DNA of 64,000 nucleotides from Erythrobacter longus. Lineage in GTDB: Bacteria > Pseudomonadota > Alphaproteobacteria > Sphingomonadales > Sphingomonadaceae. Made by a program: the position numbers and the translations under genes. Within the stretch, counting starts at the first letter, position 1, and every line of letters starts with the position of its first letter. Positions 44,906-53,713 of the stretch are shown here, piece after piece. The stretch lies in NCBI RefSeq assembly GCF_000715015.1, contig NZ_JMIW01000001.1, positions 1,178,001-1,242,000 of the forward strand. Direction: 5' to 3'. The notes beneath the pieces are model-generated. The model searched no databases and was not told the DNA's origin. It worked only from the letters and a program-made list of their open reading frames with translations.

Positions 44906-46791
44906 TGATCAAAAAACTCCTTATCGCCAACCGGGGCGAGATTGCCTGCCGGATTATGCGCACCTGCCGCGAGATGGGCATTGCGACGGTTGCGGTCTAT
45001 TCCGATGCGGATGCCAAGGCGCTGCACACCCGCTCTGCCGATGAGGCGGTGCATATTGGGCCCTCGCCGGCGGCTGAAAGCTACCTTGTGGGCGCAAAGA
45101 TCATTGCCGCTGCCAAGGAGACAGGCGCAGAGGCGATACATCCGGGCTATGGCTTCCTTTCAGAAAACGCAGACTTTGCGCGAGCCGTGATTGAGGCGGG
45201 GCTCATTTGGGTGGGGCCAAAGCCGGAAAGCATTGAGGCGATGGGCCTTAAGGATGCCGCTAAAGAGCGCATGATTGCAGCAGGCGTTCCGGTGACACCG
45301 GGCTATCTTGGCGAAGACCAATCATTGGACCGCCTCTCCGCTGAGGCCGAGAAAATTGGTTATCCTGTGCTGATCAAAGCGGTCGCAGGCGGCGGCGGTA
45401 AGGGAATGCGCAAGGTCGACAACCCTGCGGATTTCGCGGCCTCCCTAGAAAGCTGTCAGCGCGAAGCCAAGGCGAGCTTTGGCAATGATGAAGTCCTGCT
45501 CGAGAAATGGATCACTTCGCCTCGCCATATCGAAGTGCAGGTCTTCGGCGATAGCCACGGCAATGTCGTCCACCTGTTCGAGCGCGATTGCTCGCTCCAG
45601 CGCCGCCACCAGAAGGTGATCGAAGAGGCCCCTGCGCCGGGCATGGACGAGGCCACCCGCGAGGAAATCTGCCAAGCCGCCGTGCGCGCTGCCAAAGCGG
45701 TAGACTATGAGGGCGCAGGGACAATCGAATTCATCGCTGATGCCAGCGAAGGGCTCCGGGCTGACCGCATCTTCTTTATGGAGATGAACACCAGGCTCCA
45801 GGTCGAACACCCCGTCACCGAAGAGATCACCGGCGTAGATTTGGTCGAGTGGCAGCTAAGGGTGGCCAGCGGCGAGCCGATCCCGCTGAAGCAGGACGAG
45901 CTCTCCATCAACGGATGGGCGATTGAGGCGCGGCTCTACGCGGAGGACCCGGCGAAGGGGTTTTTGCCGAGTACGGGGCGGTTGGAACACCTCTCAATCG
46001 AAGGAGACCGGGTGGATACTGGCGTCGAGGAAGGTGATGAAATCTCACCCTTCTATGACCCTATGGTCGCCAAATTGATAAGCTGGGGTGAGGATCGTGA
46101 GGAAGCTATTGAGGACCTGCTCGATGCTTGTCTCGACGTTGAAATCGAACCTGTTCGAACCAACGCGTGGTTTCTTGCGCGCCTCCTGGCAGAGACATCT
46201 TTTAGGGTCGGCGACCTCAGCACAGGCTTCATCGGCGAACATCAGGAAAGACTGATCAATCCGCCGGTAGCATCGCTGGCATTACTTGAGTCGGCCGCTG
46301 ACGATTTAGTGACTGAGCACCATCCAGCGGACGGCAGTCTTATGCTCCAGTCAATACGAGGATTGCGTCTCAACCGCGAACCAAATCACGAGGTGAGGTT
46401 GCGGGTTGATGGCGAGGCTCAAACCGTTGAGCTTAGCGATAACGAGGTCTGGAACGGATATCGTCGCACAATAGTCAAGGACGGCGATGTTCGGACATTC
46501 TTCGAAGACGGTGCAGCTTTCAGGATAACTTCTGACCGAGAGGATGGCACAGGCTCCGCCTCCGCAGCCGACGGCGCGATCCTCGCGCCCATGCCGGGCA
46601 AGGTCATCGCTGTGGATGTGGCCGAGGGCGACCAAGTCACCGCTGGGCAGCGGTTGATGGTGTTGGAGGCGATGAAGATGGAGCATGCTCTCACCGCGCC
46701 CTTTGATGGGACGGTTACGGGGCTCGAGGCTTCCCAAGGCGGGCAAGTGCAGGTCGAAGCGGTGCTTTGTGTGGTGGAGCCTGCGGAATAG
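44905..46791 (+). CDS. Biotin-dependent acyl-CoA carboxylase, biotin carboxylase/BCCP subunit
   Basis: A 628-residue protein. Residues 1-450 form the biotin carboxylase: KLLIANRGEIACRIMRTCRE, GGGGKGMRKV (ATP loop), EMNTRLQVEHPVTE. A linker region follows (450-545), and the biotinyl domain ends with EAMKMEH (biotinylated Lys591). It works with the carboxyltransferase at 46989-48539. Propionyl-, methylcrotonyl- or geranyl-CoA are all possible acceptors; the sequence does not settle it. The stretch 46020-46560 is less GC-rich than the rest (about 52-55% in lines counted, against 63-73% nearby). The ATG overlaps the upstream stop as TAATG; the longer frame from 44719 lies inside the upstream gene. 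Confidence 0.93.
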   Translation: MIKKLLIANRGEIACRIMRTCREMGIATVAVYSDADAKALHTRSADEAVHIGPSPAAESYLVGAKIIAAAKETGAEAIHPGYGFLSENADFARAVIEAGLIWVGPKPESIEAMGLKDAAKERMIAAGVPVTPGYLGEDQSLDRLSAEAEKIGYPVLIKAVAGGGGKGMRKVDNPADFAASLESCQREAKASFGNDEVLLEKWITSPRHIEVQVFGDSHGNVVHLFERDCSLQRRHQKVIEEAPAPGMDEATREEICQAAVRAAKAVDYEGAGTIEFIADASEGLRADRIFFMEMNTRLQVEHPVTEEITGVDLVEWQLRVASGEPIPLKQDELSINGWAIEARLYAEDPAKGFLPSTGRLEHLSIEGDRVDTGVEEGDEISPFYDPMVAKLISWGEDREEAIEDLLDACLDVEIEPVRTNAWFLARLLAETSFRVGDLSTGFIGEHQERLINPPVASLALLESAADDLVTEHHPADGSLMLQSIRGLRLNREPNHEVRLRVDGEAQTVELSDNEVWNGYRRTIVKDGDVRTFFEDGAAFRITSDREDGTGSASAADGAILAPMPGKVIAVDVAEGDQVTAGQRLMVLEAMKMEHALTAPFDGTVTGLEASQGGQVQVEAVLCVVEPAE

Positions 46792-46792
46792 G

Positions 46793-46869
46793 CCCACCCC
46801 CAACCCCTCCCGCAAGCGGGAGGGGAGCGAGACTTGCCAGCTTGCTGGCTTAGCCGCAGCGGGGTGGGA
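46793..46869. repeat. Composite repeat B, second copy
   Basis: CCCACCCCCAACCCCTCCCG... with the palindrome CCCCTCCCGC/GCGGGAGGGG at 46804-46825, then GAGACTTGCC...GGCTTAGCCGCAGCGGGGTGGG. It matches the module at 6515-6638 but is single-hairpin and lies directly before a repeat A copy. Confidence 0.83.
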
Positions 46870-46892
46870 TGCTCTCACCACCAGCCACATTC

Positions 46893-46968
46893 GTCACCCC
46901 AGCGAAAGCTGGGGTCTCAGGCAATCTCGCACCACCCCGCCCTAGATCCCAGCTTTCGCTGGGATGAC
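46893..46968. repeat. Repeat A copy between the two carboxylase genes
   Basis: Left arm GTCACCCCAGCGAAAGCTGG and right arm GATCCCAGCTTTCGCTGGGA ending TGAC. The core CAGCGAAAGCTG of one arm is the complement of CAGCTTTCGCTG in the other. Confidence 0.85.
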
Positions 46969-46988
46969 GGTTTGCCTATGGGTGGGAC

Positions 46989-48539
46989 ATGACCTGGGAA
47001 AAAGAACTCGAAGAACTACGCCGCCGCGAGGCGCTGGCCGAAGAAATGGGCGGGGCGGACAAGGTCGCGCGCCAACATTCTCGCGGGAAGATGGATGCGC
47101 GCGCGCGGCTTGATGCGATTTGCGACCCCGGCTCTTTTCGCGAGATTGGCAAGATCGCTGGCAAGGGCCACTATGACGAAAACGGCGACCTTGCAGGCCT
47201 TACCCCCGCCCCCTTCCTTTTCGGCAAGGCGACAGTAAACGGTCGCCCCGTTGTTGCCACCGCAGATGACTTCACCATTCGCGGGGGCGCAGCGGATGCT
47301 GGCATCAGGCGCAAGATGGTGCAGGCCGAGCAGATGGCGCATGAGCTAAAGCTCCCCATCATCAAGATGGTCGACGGCACCGGCGGCGGGGGCAGCGTCA
47401 AAACACTCGAGCAAATCGGCGCGACCTACATTCCGGCGGTTCCCGGCTGGGGCGATACGGTCAAGAACCTCGACACCGTGCCCGTGGTGGCTCTGGCGCT
47501 TGGCCCAACCGCTGGCCTTGGCGCGGCGCGGATAGCGGCAAGCCACTATTCGATCATGGTGCGCGGGCTTTCGCAATTGTTTGCCGCTGGCCCTGCCGTG
47601 GTCGATGGCCTGGGCGAGGCTTACAAGAGCGCTGAGGACCACCAACAGGCCAAGGAAGAGCTCGGCGGCGTCGACATTCACACCCGCAACGGCGTGGTCG
47701 ATGATGAGGTGGCGAGCGAGGAAGAGGCGTTCGCAAGGGCGCGCTATTTCCTTTCCTTTATGCCCGAACACGTGGGCCAGCACGCGCGCCGCGTGGAACC
47801 CACGGACCCCGCAGACCGGCGCGAGGAAGCGTTGCTTTCCCTCGTCCCGCGCGAGGACAAGCAGGTGTATTCCATGCGCCGCGCGATGGATTTGATCCTT
47901 GATAAAGGCACCGTGTTTGAGATCGGCAAGAACTGGGGCCGCGCGGCGATCACCGCGCTTGCCCGGCTCGATGGTTGGCCCGTGGCCGTGGTCGCGAGCG
48001 ATCCCAGCTATCTGGGTGGCTCATGGGAAGCAAAAACGAGCGAAAAGGTCGAACGCTTCGTGCGTCTCGCCGATCAATTTCGCCTGCCGATTGTGCATCT
48101 GGTCGACAACCCCGGCTTTATGATCGGGCGCGAGGCGGAGATGGCGGGGACGATCCGCTACGGAGTCCAAGCGATGAACGCGATCTACCGCGCCACCGTG
48201 CCGCTCGCCAGCGTGGTCATGCGCCGCGCTTACGGTATTGCAGGGAGCGCCATGAGCAATGCGGATTTGTACCAATATCGCTATTGCTGGCCGTCCGGCG
48301 ATTGGGGGAGCCTGCCTATCGCTGGTGGTTTGGAAGTCGCGTATAAGTCCGAAATTGCCGCGTCCGATGACCCCGAGGCAGAACTTGCCAGGATCAAGGA
48401 ACGCCTCAACAAGGTCACCTCGCCTTTCCGCTCAGCAGAACTCTTCAACGTCGAGGACATCATCGACCCGCGCGACACGCGGCCTCTCTTGTGCGAATAT
48501 GCCAATCTCGCCTGGCGCAAGCTTAAGGCCGACGGCTAG
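46989..48539 (+). CDS. Acyl-CoA carboxylase carboxyltransferase subunit
   Basis: A 516-residue crotonase-fold carboxyltransferase. The N-terminal half has RRREALAEEMGGADKVARQHSRGK and GTGGGGSVKTLEQIGATYIP, with AALGPTAGLGAARIAASHY-like oxyanion features. The C-terminal half has VASDPSYLGGSWEAKTSEKVERF, LVDNPGFMIGREAEMAG and AGSAMSNADLYQYRYCWPSGDWGSLPIAGG. It transfers CO2 from carboxybiotin on the upstream subunit to an acyl-CoA. Repeats A and B separate it from the alpha-subunit gene, which weakens a simple coupled operon. The substrate class (propionyl, methylcrotonyl or longer) is not decided by the sequence. Its end overlaps the convergent MFS gene by 4 bases. Confidence 0.92.
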   Translation: MTWEKELEELRRREALAEEMGGADKVARQHSRGKMDARARLDAICDPGSFREIGKIAGKGHYDENGDLAGLTPAPFLFGKATVNGRPVVATADDFTIRGGAADAGIRRKMVQAEQMAHELKLPIIKMVDGTGGGGSVKTLEQIGATYIPAVPGWGDTVKNLDTVPVVALALGPTAGLGAARIAASHYSIMVRGLSQLFAAGPAVVDGLGEAYKSAEDHQQAKEELGGVDIHTRNGVVDDEVASEEEAFARARYFLSFMPEHVGQHARRVEPTDPADRREEALLSLVPREDKQVYSMRRAMDLILDKGTVFEIGKNWGRAAITALARLDGWPVAVVASDPSYLGGSWEAKTSEKVERFVRLADQFRLPIVHLVDNPGFMIGREAEMAGTIRYGVQAMNAIYRATVPLASVVMRRAYGIAGSAMSNADLYQYRYCWPSGDWGSLPIAGGLEVAYKSEIAASDDPEAELARIKERLNKVTSPFRSAELFNVEDIIDPRDTRPLLCEYANLAWRKLKADG

Positions 48540-49780
48540 CCATTGGGGCGGGTGAACAGCTTGCCCTTTTCGCTGAAAAGCACGATGCAAAGCGTCATTA
48601 TCGAGCACACGACCATCGCCGTTGCCAATGGGAACGCCGTGCCGTCGTAAGCAGCGCCGATAAGCGCTCCGAGAGCGCCCCCTGCGGTCATGCGCAAAGC
48701 GGTGTGGATTGAACTTGCCGCGCCTGCGATATGGAAGAACGGCTGCATTGCGATGGACGAGAAATTCGCGCCCACAAAACCCAGCATCGCCATATTGATG
48801 CTCAACAGCGGGAGAAACTCCCACACGGTCTGCTGCCCATCGCTCGCCGACCACATTTGCAGGCTTGCAGAGACGATAAAGGCAAACAGCGCGGCGTGGC
48901 TCACCCGGCGCGCGCCAAAGCGTTCAACGATGCGCGAATTGAGGAAGTTGGCGAGCACCATGCCAAGAACGCAGCCGCCAAAGATAAACGCGAAATAATC
49001 GCCCATTCCAAAGCTTTCAGCGATCAATTGCTGCGAGGAATTGAGGAAGCCAAAAAGCGACCCAAAGACGAGCGATGAGCCGATCACATAGCCAATTGCG
49101 CTGCGATTTGAGAGCGCCTGAGCCATATTGCGCGCGATCGCTCCGGGGCGGATGGGCTGCGCATTTTCAGGCGCAAGTGTCTCCGGCATCCGGAAATAGG
49201 CCCAGGCGCCAACGCCGATGCCCATAAACGCCATAAAGCCAAAAATCGCCTTCCATCCAGCGACCATCAAGATCACCTGTCCAATGGCAGGCGCGATCAG
49301 TGGGACGACGAGGAACGTCATCATGATAAGGCTCATCAGCTTTGCCATCTTGTCGCCGCCCACCTGATCGCGCACGACCGCTGCGGGAAGCACACTGAGG
49401 CCAGCGGTGCACAAACCTTGGGTGAAGCGCATGATCAAAAGGCTTTGGAAATCAGGCACAAACATACACGCAAGCGAGAACCCGATGTAGGTCACAAGCG
49501 ATATGAACAAGATGGGCCGGCGTCCAAATCGGTCCGCCAAGGCTCCGGGGAAAAGCGCCCCGATCCCTGCGCCAAGGAAATAGATCCCGATCACCAGCTG
49601 GCGGTCATTGCCTTGCGCTGACAGGTCGCGCGCAATATCGCCAAGCGCTGGCAGCATCGCGTCAATGCCAAACGCCTGGAGGCTCATCAGCATCGCCATC
49701 AGCACGATCAATTCGCGCTGACCCAGCGGCCTTTGCTCAGGTCTGGCAGGACCAGAATGGGATGGGATCGACGCGGACAT
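48536..49780 (-). CDS. Bcr/CflA-type MFS multidrug exporter
   Basis: A 414-residue protein with about twelve hydrophobic helices. The Bcr/CflA hallmarks are AFGIDAMLPALGDIARDL after helix one, and MFS motif A as GALADRFGRRPILF in the loop between helices two and three, then MRFTQGLCTAGLSVLPAAVVRD. Such proton antiporters export bicyclomycin, chloramphenicol or small dipeptides, so substrate is open. The ATG at 49778-49780 is used; an upstream Met at 49816 is possible. It is divergent from dinB. Confidence 0.88.
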   Translation of the reverse strand: MSASIPSHSGPARPEQRPLGQRELIVLMAMLMSLQAFGIDAMLPALGDIARDLSAQGNDRQLVIGIYFLGAGIGALFPGALADRFGRRPILFISLVTYIGFSLACMFVPDFQSLLIMRFTQGLCTAGLSVLPAAVVRDQVGGDKMAKLMSLIMMTFLVVPLIAPAIGQVILMVAGWKAIFGFMAFMGIGVGAWAYFRMPETLAPENAQPIRPGAIARNMAQALSNRSAIGYVIGSSLVFGSLFGFLNSSQQLIAESFGMGDYFAFIFGGCVLGMVLANFLNSRIVERFGARRVSHAALFAFIVSASLQMWSASDGQQTVWEFLPLLSINMAMLGFVGANFSSIAMQPFFHIAGAASSIHTALRMTAGGALGALIGAAYDGTAFPLATAMVVCSIMTLCIVLFSEKGKLFTRPNG

Positions 49781-49917
49781 GCTGCGCCTTTGCACACTCA
49801 CGACAAGGATGGCCACAGATTGTTTCGCATATGCACAAAATGGGTGGAAGCCCGCTTGGTTCCAGCGCCGCCACTGCGATACTTTCTTCGTAAGGGGAAA
49901 CGCACTAGTTTAAAGCG

Positions 49918-51075
49918 ATGGCTGACACGACGCGCAACTTTGATGAATTGCCCGATGAGGCAGCCAACGAAGCAGCCAACGAAGCAGCCAATGAAGCAGG
50001 AGGCCTGCGCAAGATCATCCATGTCGATATGGACGCGTTTTTCGCAAGCGTAGAGCAGCGCGATAACCCGGAATTGCGCGGTAAACCCGTGGCAGTGGGC
50101 GGTTCAGGCGGGCGCGGTGTGGTCGCCGCAGCGAGTTACGAAGCGCGCAAATTCGGGGTGAAAAGCGCCATGCCCTCGGTAACGGCAAAGCGGCTTTGCC
50201 CCGATCTTATCTTCGTGCGCCACCGCTTTGACGCCTATAAAGAAGCCAGCCGCCAGATCCGCCGCATCTTTGAACACCACACACCGCTGGTGGAGCCGCT
50301 TAGCCTTGATGAGGCCTATCTTGATGTGACCCAGGACCGGCTTGGCATTGGGTCCGCCACCCGCATTGCGGAACTCATCCGGCAGGAAATCCGCGCCAAG
50401 ACCAGGCTGACGGCGAGCGCTGGCATTTCGTATAACAAATTCCTCGCCAAGATCGCGAGCGACCAGAACAAGCCCGATGGGATTTTTGTGGTGCGCCCCG
50501 GCGAAGGCGCTGATTTCGTGGCTGGCCTTCCCATTCGCCGCTTTCACGGGGTCGGGCCCAAGGCGGAAGAGAAGATGAGGCGGCTCGGCATTGAAACGGG
50601 TGCAGATTTGGCGACCAAGGATATCGCGTTTTTACGATCCAATTTTGGCAGCTTTGCCGATTACCTCTACCGCGCTGCGCGGGGCGTCGACCTTCGCCCT
50701 GTCAGCGCGCACCGTGTACGCAAGTCGGTAGGCGGGGAGCGCACCTTTAGCGAGGATATTTCCAGCGGCGCGGCGCTGCGCGAGACGCTGGAAAATACGA
50801 TCGAATACGTCTGGGAGAGCATTGAGCGGACAAAAGCGCGCGGGCGAACGGTCACGTTGAAAATGAAGTTCAACAACTTTAAAAACATGACGCGCTCCAA
50901 ATCGGTCACCCACTGGATCGAGACGAAAGAGGAATGGGCCAAGCTTGCCCGTGAGCTGTTGGAAGAAGCGTTGCCCCTGCCCATGCCGATACGCCTGATG
51001 GGGCTGACCTTGTCCAACCTCGATCATGGCGAGGAAGGGCAAAAAGAGGATAGCGCTCAGCTGTCGCTTTTATAA
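49918..51075 (+). CDS. dinB: DNA polymerase IV (DinB, Y-family)
   Basis: A 385-residue error-prone translesion polymerase. Catalytic carboxylates are in VDMDAFFASVE (Asp37, Asp39) and SLDEAYLDV (about 134-142); the little-finger region has the GGERTFSEDI segment. The C-terminus QLSLL is a beta-clamp-binding peptide. An N-terminal extension of about 30 residues contains EAANEAANEAANEAG, made by three 12-base repeats. It may be real or the true start may be nearer the RKIIHVDMD motif, but no in-frame ATG there is visible. It overlaps the convergent Nudix gene by 19 bases. Confidence 0.93.
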   Translation: MADTTRNFDELPDEAANEAANEAANEAGGLRKIIHVDMDAFFASVEQRDNPELRGKPVAVGGSGGRGVVAAASYEARKFGVKSAMPSVTAKRLCPDLIFVRHRFDAYKEASRQIRRIFEHHTPLVEPLSLDEAYLDVTQDRLGIGSATRIAELIRQEIRAKTRLTASAGISYNKFLAKIASDQNKPDGIFVVRPGEGADFVAGLPIRRFHGVGPKAEEKMRRLGIETGADLATKDIAFLRSNFGSFADYLYRAARGVDLRPVSAHRVRKSVGGERTFSEDISSGAALRETLENTIEYVWESIERTKARGRTVTLKMKFNNFKNMTRSKSVTHWIETKEEWAKLARELLEEALPLPMPIRLMGLTLSNLDHGEEGQKEDSAQLSLL

Positions 51076-51557
51076 GCCTGCCAGATTGCGATGCGTTTAG
51101 GCACATTGCGGGTGAGCAATTGGGGGAGCGCATCGTCAGGAAAGAACCGCGCCTCCACAATCTCGCGCCCGTCTGGTTGGGGCAAGGTATTCACCTCAAC
51201 CGTGAACAGGTACGATGTGTGCGGAGAGCCTGAAAGCGTCTCGTTCAAAACTCCCAGCGGCTTCAATGCGGCCACCTCAAGCCCCACCTCTTCGCGCAGT
51301 TCGCGCCGCGCGCAATCGTGCGGGTCCTCTCCCGGCGACATCCCGCCACCGGGCAGCCCCCACGCTTTGGGGCCATAGGAATGGCGCAGGAGCATCACCT
51401 CGCCCGCTTCATTGGTGACGATCACGCTGATCCCGGAAATGGGAGTTTTGCGCCATTTGCGCCAGCGGTGGCGGACGCGGTGCGCAATCTGCAAGAGAGC
51501 CCGGTGAAGCGGCGCTGGCAACACACGCTCGGCAGACTTCTCAATCAGGTGAAGCAT
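51057..51557 (-). CDS. Nudix hydrolase
   Basis: A 166-residue hydrolase with an intact Nudix box beginning GGMSPGED (Gly71 region, Glu77) and continuing RELREEVGL (Arg85 to Leu93), giving Gx5Ex7REUxEExGU. It cleaves nucleoside diphosphate derivatives; the exact substrate is not deducible. The N-terminal 40 residues are a basic amphipathic helix (LHRALLQIAHRVRHRWRKWRK) that could target a membrane or nucleic acid (inference). Start overlaps the pgl stop by 13 bases, so the pair is coupled. Confidence 0.88.
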   Translation of the reverse strand: MLHLIEKSAERVLPAPLHRALLQIAHRVRHRWRKWRKTPISGISVIVTNEAGEVMLLRHSYGPKAWGLPGGGMSPGEDPHDCARRELREEVGLEVAALKPLGVLNETLSGSPHTSYLFTVEVNTLPQPDGREIVEARFFPDDALPQLLTRNVPKRIAIWQAYKSDS

Positions 51558-52165
51558 GTGACCGATTGGGAAGCTGCACCCAAAAGACGCGCAATCGGCA
51601 AATCATGCTCCCCCTTTATCGCAGCACCGAGCACGCCGAGCTTATCATCGCCCCGGATCACAAACATCAAAGCGTCGCTGTTGAGAAGCGATGGAATGGT
51701 GAGCGTAATCCGGTCAAAGGGCGCTTCGGGGGGGAGAGGATCGGGGGTGAGCCTGCGGATGGCGCGGCGATCATCCACTTGCGGGTCGGTATTGGGAAAG
51801 AGCGAGGCGATATGCCCATCTCCGCCCATTCCCATCCAACACAGGGCGAAATGCGGCGGCTGCGCGCCTTCGGTAAGCGTGACGACGCGCGCGCCCACAG
51901 GCTCAAAAATCGCGCGGATCTTGCCAGTGTTGGACGCTGCGTGGTCCTCTGGCACAATCCTGTCATCCCCCGGCCAAACGGCGATGCGCGCCCAATCAAG
52001 CGGCGCTTTTACAAGCTCTTCAAAAATCGGAAACGGAGTGGAACCGCCCGGCACACTCATCGCGGTTTCGCCGGGCGTTTTCGCAAGCGCATCGCCCAAC
52101 CGGGCTGCAATCCACTGCGCAATCTCGCCAGCGTTCTGACCACTCACTAATGTCACATTGTCCAT
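51545..52165 (-). CDS. pgl: 6-phosphogluconolactonase
   Basis: A 206-residue protein of the glucosamine-6-phosphate isomerase-like fold: MSVPGGSTPFPIFEELV, IAVWPGDDRIVPEDHAASN, WMGMGGDGHIASLFPNT and the closing INTGLLNA-type strand. It hydrolyses 6-phosphogluconolactone in the pentose phosphate or Entner-Doudoroff route, supplying NADPH. The ATG at 52163-52165 is preferred to an upstream Met four codons earlier. It is upstream of, and coupled to, the Nudix gene; 67 bases separate it from the membrane gene above. Confidence 0.85.
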   Translation of the reverse strand: MDNVTLVSGQNAGEIAQWIAARLGDALAKTPGETAMSVPGGSTPFPIFEELVKAPLDWARIAVWPGDDRIVPEDHAASNTGKIRAIFEPVGARVVTLTEGAQPPHFALCWMGMGGDGHIASLFPNTDPQVDDRRAIRRLTPDPLPPEAPFDRITLTIPSLLNSDALMFVIRGDDKLGVLGAAIKGEHDLPIARLLGAASQSVTCFT

Positions 52166-52232
52166 GGGCCCACCCATAGCAAAAGGGCCGCATTGGGCCA
52201 GTGCAATGCGACCAGAATACGTTTGCAGACGT

Positions 52233-52796
52233 CTAGAGAAACTGGAACCGCGCGTTCAGGCCGATCACAGCGCCCGCAATTCCCATGCAGAAGGCAAACA
52301 CCAGACGAATGGTCCTGAGCGGCATCTTGCGCAAAGTCTCTGCGCCAAGCGACCAACCAAGGACCACCGCTGCAACACTGGCGATAACGCCCCCTAACAG
52401 CGCGGTTGTCGGGAACACCGCCCAGGCGGCAAGCGCGAATATCGCGAAGCGCGCGGCATCCTGCATCTGGCGAAAGATCAGCACCGCGCCGATTGCCACA
52501 TAAGAGCGGGTGGGCTCTTTCATCGGCTTGATTTTGACCGGCCACGCAAGTTCCACCGCACCTGCGATTAGGGCAAAGGCCACAAGCATTTCCGCTGCAC
52601 GCCGGGGCAGGATTTCGGCCATTGTAGAGCCCGCATAGGCCATGACGGCAGCGGTCGCGATGGCGCAGGCGACACCGATAATGAGCAGCGGCACATTGCG
52701 ATCCGTCGCGGAGGAAAACTGCGCAATGATCATCTGTTCGCGCCCGCCAAGCGCGATCAGAAATGTCAGGATCAAGGCAAGGAGAAAGGCGTCCAT
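52233..52796 (-). CDS. Membrane protein, possibly GDT1/UPF0016-like
   Basis: A 187-residue inner-membrane protein with about six helices in two halves: FLLALILTFLIALGGREQMIIAQ and a similar second half, AAWAVFPTTALLGGVIASVAAVVLG. UPF0016/GDT1 cation transporters carry an E-x-G-D-K/R-T/S motif in each half; here the first helix end reads ALGGREQ, so the match is only partial. I call it GDT1-like with modest confidence. It is divergent from the SDR gene at 52919. Confidence 0.6.
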   Translation of the reverse strand: MDAFLLALILTFLIALGGREQMIIAQFSSATDRNVPLLIIGVACAIATAAVMAYAGSTMAEILPRRAAEMLVAFALIAGAVELAWPVKIKPMKEPTRSYVAIGAVLIFRQMQDAARFAIFALAAWAVFPTTALLGGVIASVAAVVLGWSLGAETLRKMPLRTIRLVFAFCMGIAGAVIGLNARFQFL

Positions 52797-52918
52797 TTGC
52801 GCCCTCTAGCATGGGCATGGCCGCTGACTAGTGGGGCGACGTGAAACAATTGCGATTTGAAACCTAGCGTGAGAGCAAAATCCGCGTTACGCCTTTGCCA
52901 GAGAGAACAGGAGAGGCA

Positions 52919-53713
52919 ATGAAACTCGAAGCTGGAATGGCCGCGGTTGTGACCGGCGGCGCATCGGGGCTTGGCCGGGCGAGCGCTGCGGCGCTGGCGG
53001 AAAAAGGGCTGAAAGTCGCGATTTTCGATATCAATGATGAGGCGGGCGAAGAACACGCAGCCGCCATTGGCGGCACCTTCCACCATGTCGATATCATGTC
53101 CGAAGAAAGCGTGGAGGCAGGCTTTGCCGCCGCGCGCGCCGCCAATGGTCAGGAGCGCGTCACCGTCCACTGCGCCATGGCGAGCAAGCGCGGCAAGACC
53201 ATCGGCTTTGACAAGACCACGGGCGGGTTCAAGCGCCTTCCCACCGAAGATTATGCCTTTGGCGCTGAGGGCATTCTCGTCGCGAGTTACCGCGTCGCCA
53301 GCATCTCGGCGCTTGGCATGGCGAACAGCGATCCCGTCAATGACGATGGCGAGCGCGGCTCGATCACATTGACCGCCAGTGTGGCGGCTCAGGACGGCCA
53401 GATTGGGCAGGTTATCTATGGCTCGTGCAAGTCGGGGGTAAACGGACTTGTCCTGCCCATGGCACGCGATTTGATGGACCTTGGCATCCGCGTAAACAGC
53501 GTGATGCCGGGGATTTTTGCGACCCCGCTGATGCTGGGGATGAAGGATCGCAATCCGCAAATGTGGGACCAGTTGAACGCCAGTGTGCCCTTCCCCAAGC
53601 GTTTGGGAGAGCCCGAAGAATTTGCCTCGCTGATCTGCGAGATTGCCAGCAACAGCTACATCAATGGCCACCAGTTCCGTCTCGACGGTGCAATCAGGAT
53701 GCCCCCTAAATGA
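52919..53713 (+). CDS. SDR dehydrogenase, 3-hydroxyacyl-CoA dehydrogenase type II-like
   Basis: A 264-residue SDR with TGGASGLG (12-19), Ser154, Tyr167 and Lys171 (YGSCK). The fold and IRVNSVMPGIFATPLM stretch resemble 17beta-HSD10/type II 3-hydroxyacyl-CoA dehydrogenases. The usual NxAG motif is replaced by HCAMAS, a rare change near the cofactor. The ATG at 52919 follows AGGAGAGG. Its stop overlaps the start of the next gene (ATGA), a run of SDR, then two acyl-CoA dehydrogenases, that mirrors the block at 4531-7843. Confidence 0.87.
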   Translation: MKLEAGMAAVVTGGASGLGRASAAALAEKGLKVAIFDINDEAGEEHAAAIGGTFHHVDIMSEESVEAGFAAARAANGQERVTVHCAMASKRGKTIGFDKTTGGFKRLPTEDYAFGAEGILVASYRVASISALGMANSDPVNDDGERGSITLTASVAAQDGQIGQVIYGSCKSGVNGLVLPMARDLMDLGIRVNSVMPGIFATPLMLGMKDRNPQMWDQLNASVPFPKRLGEPEEFASLICEIASNSYINGHQFRLDGAIRMPPK

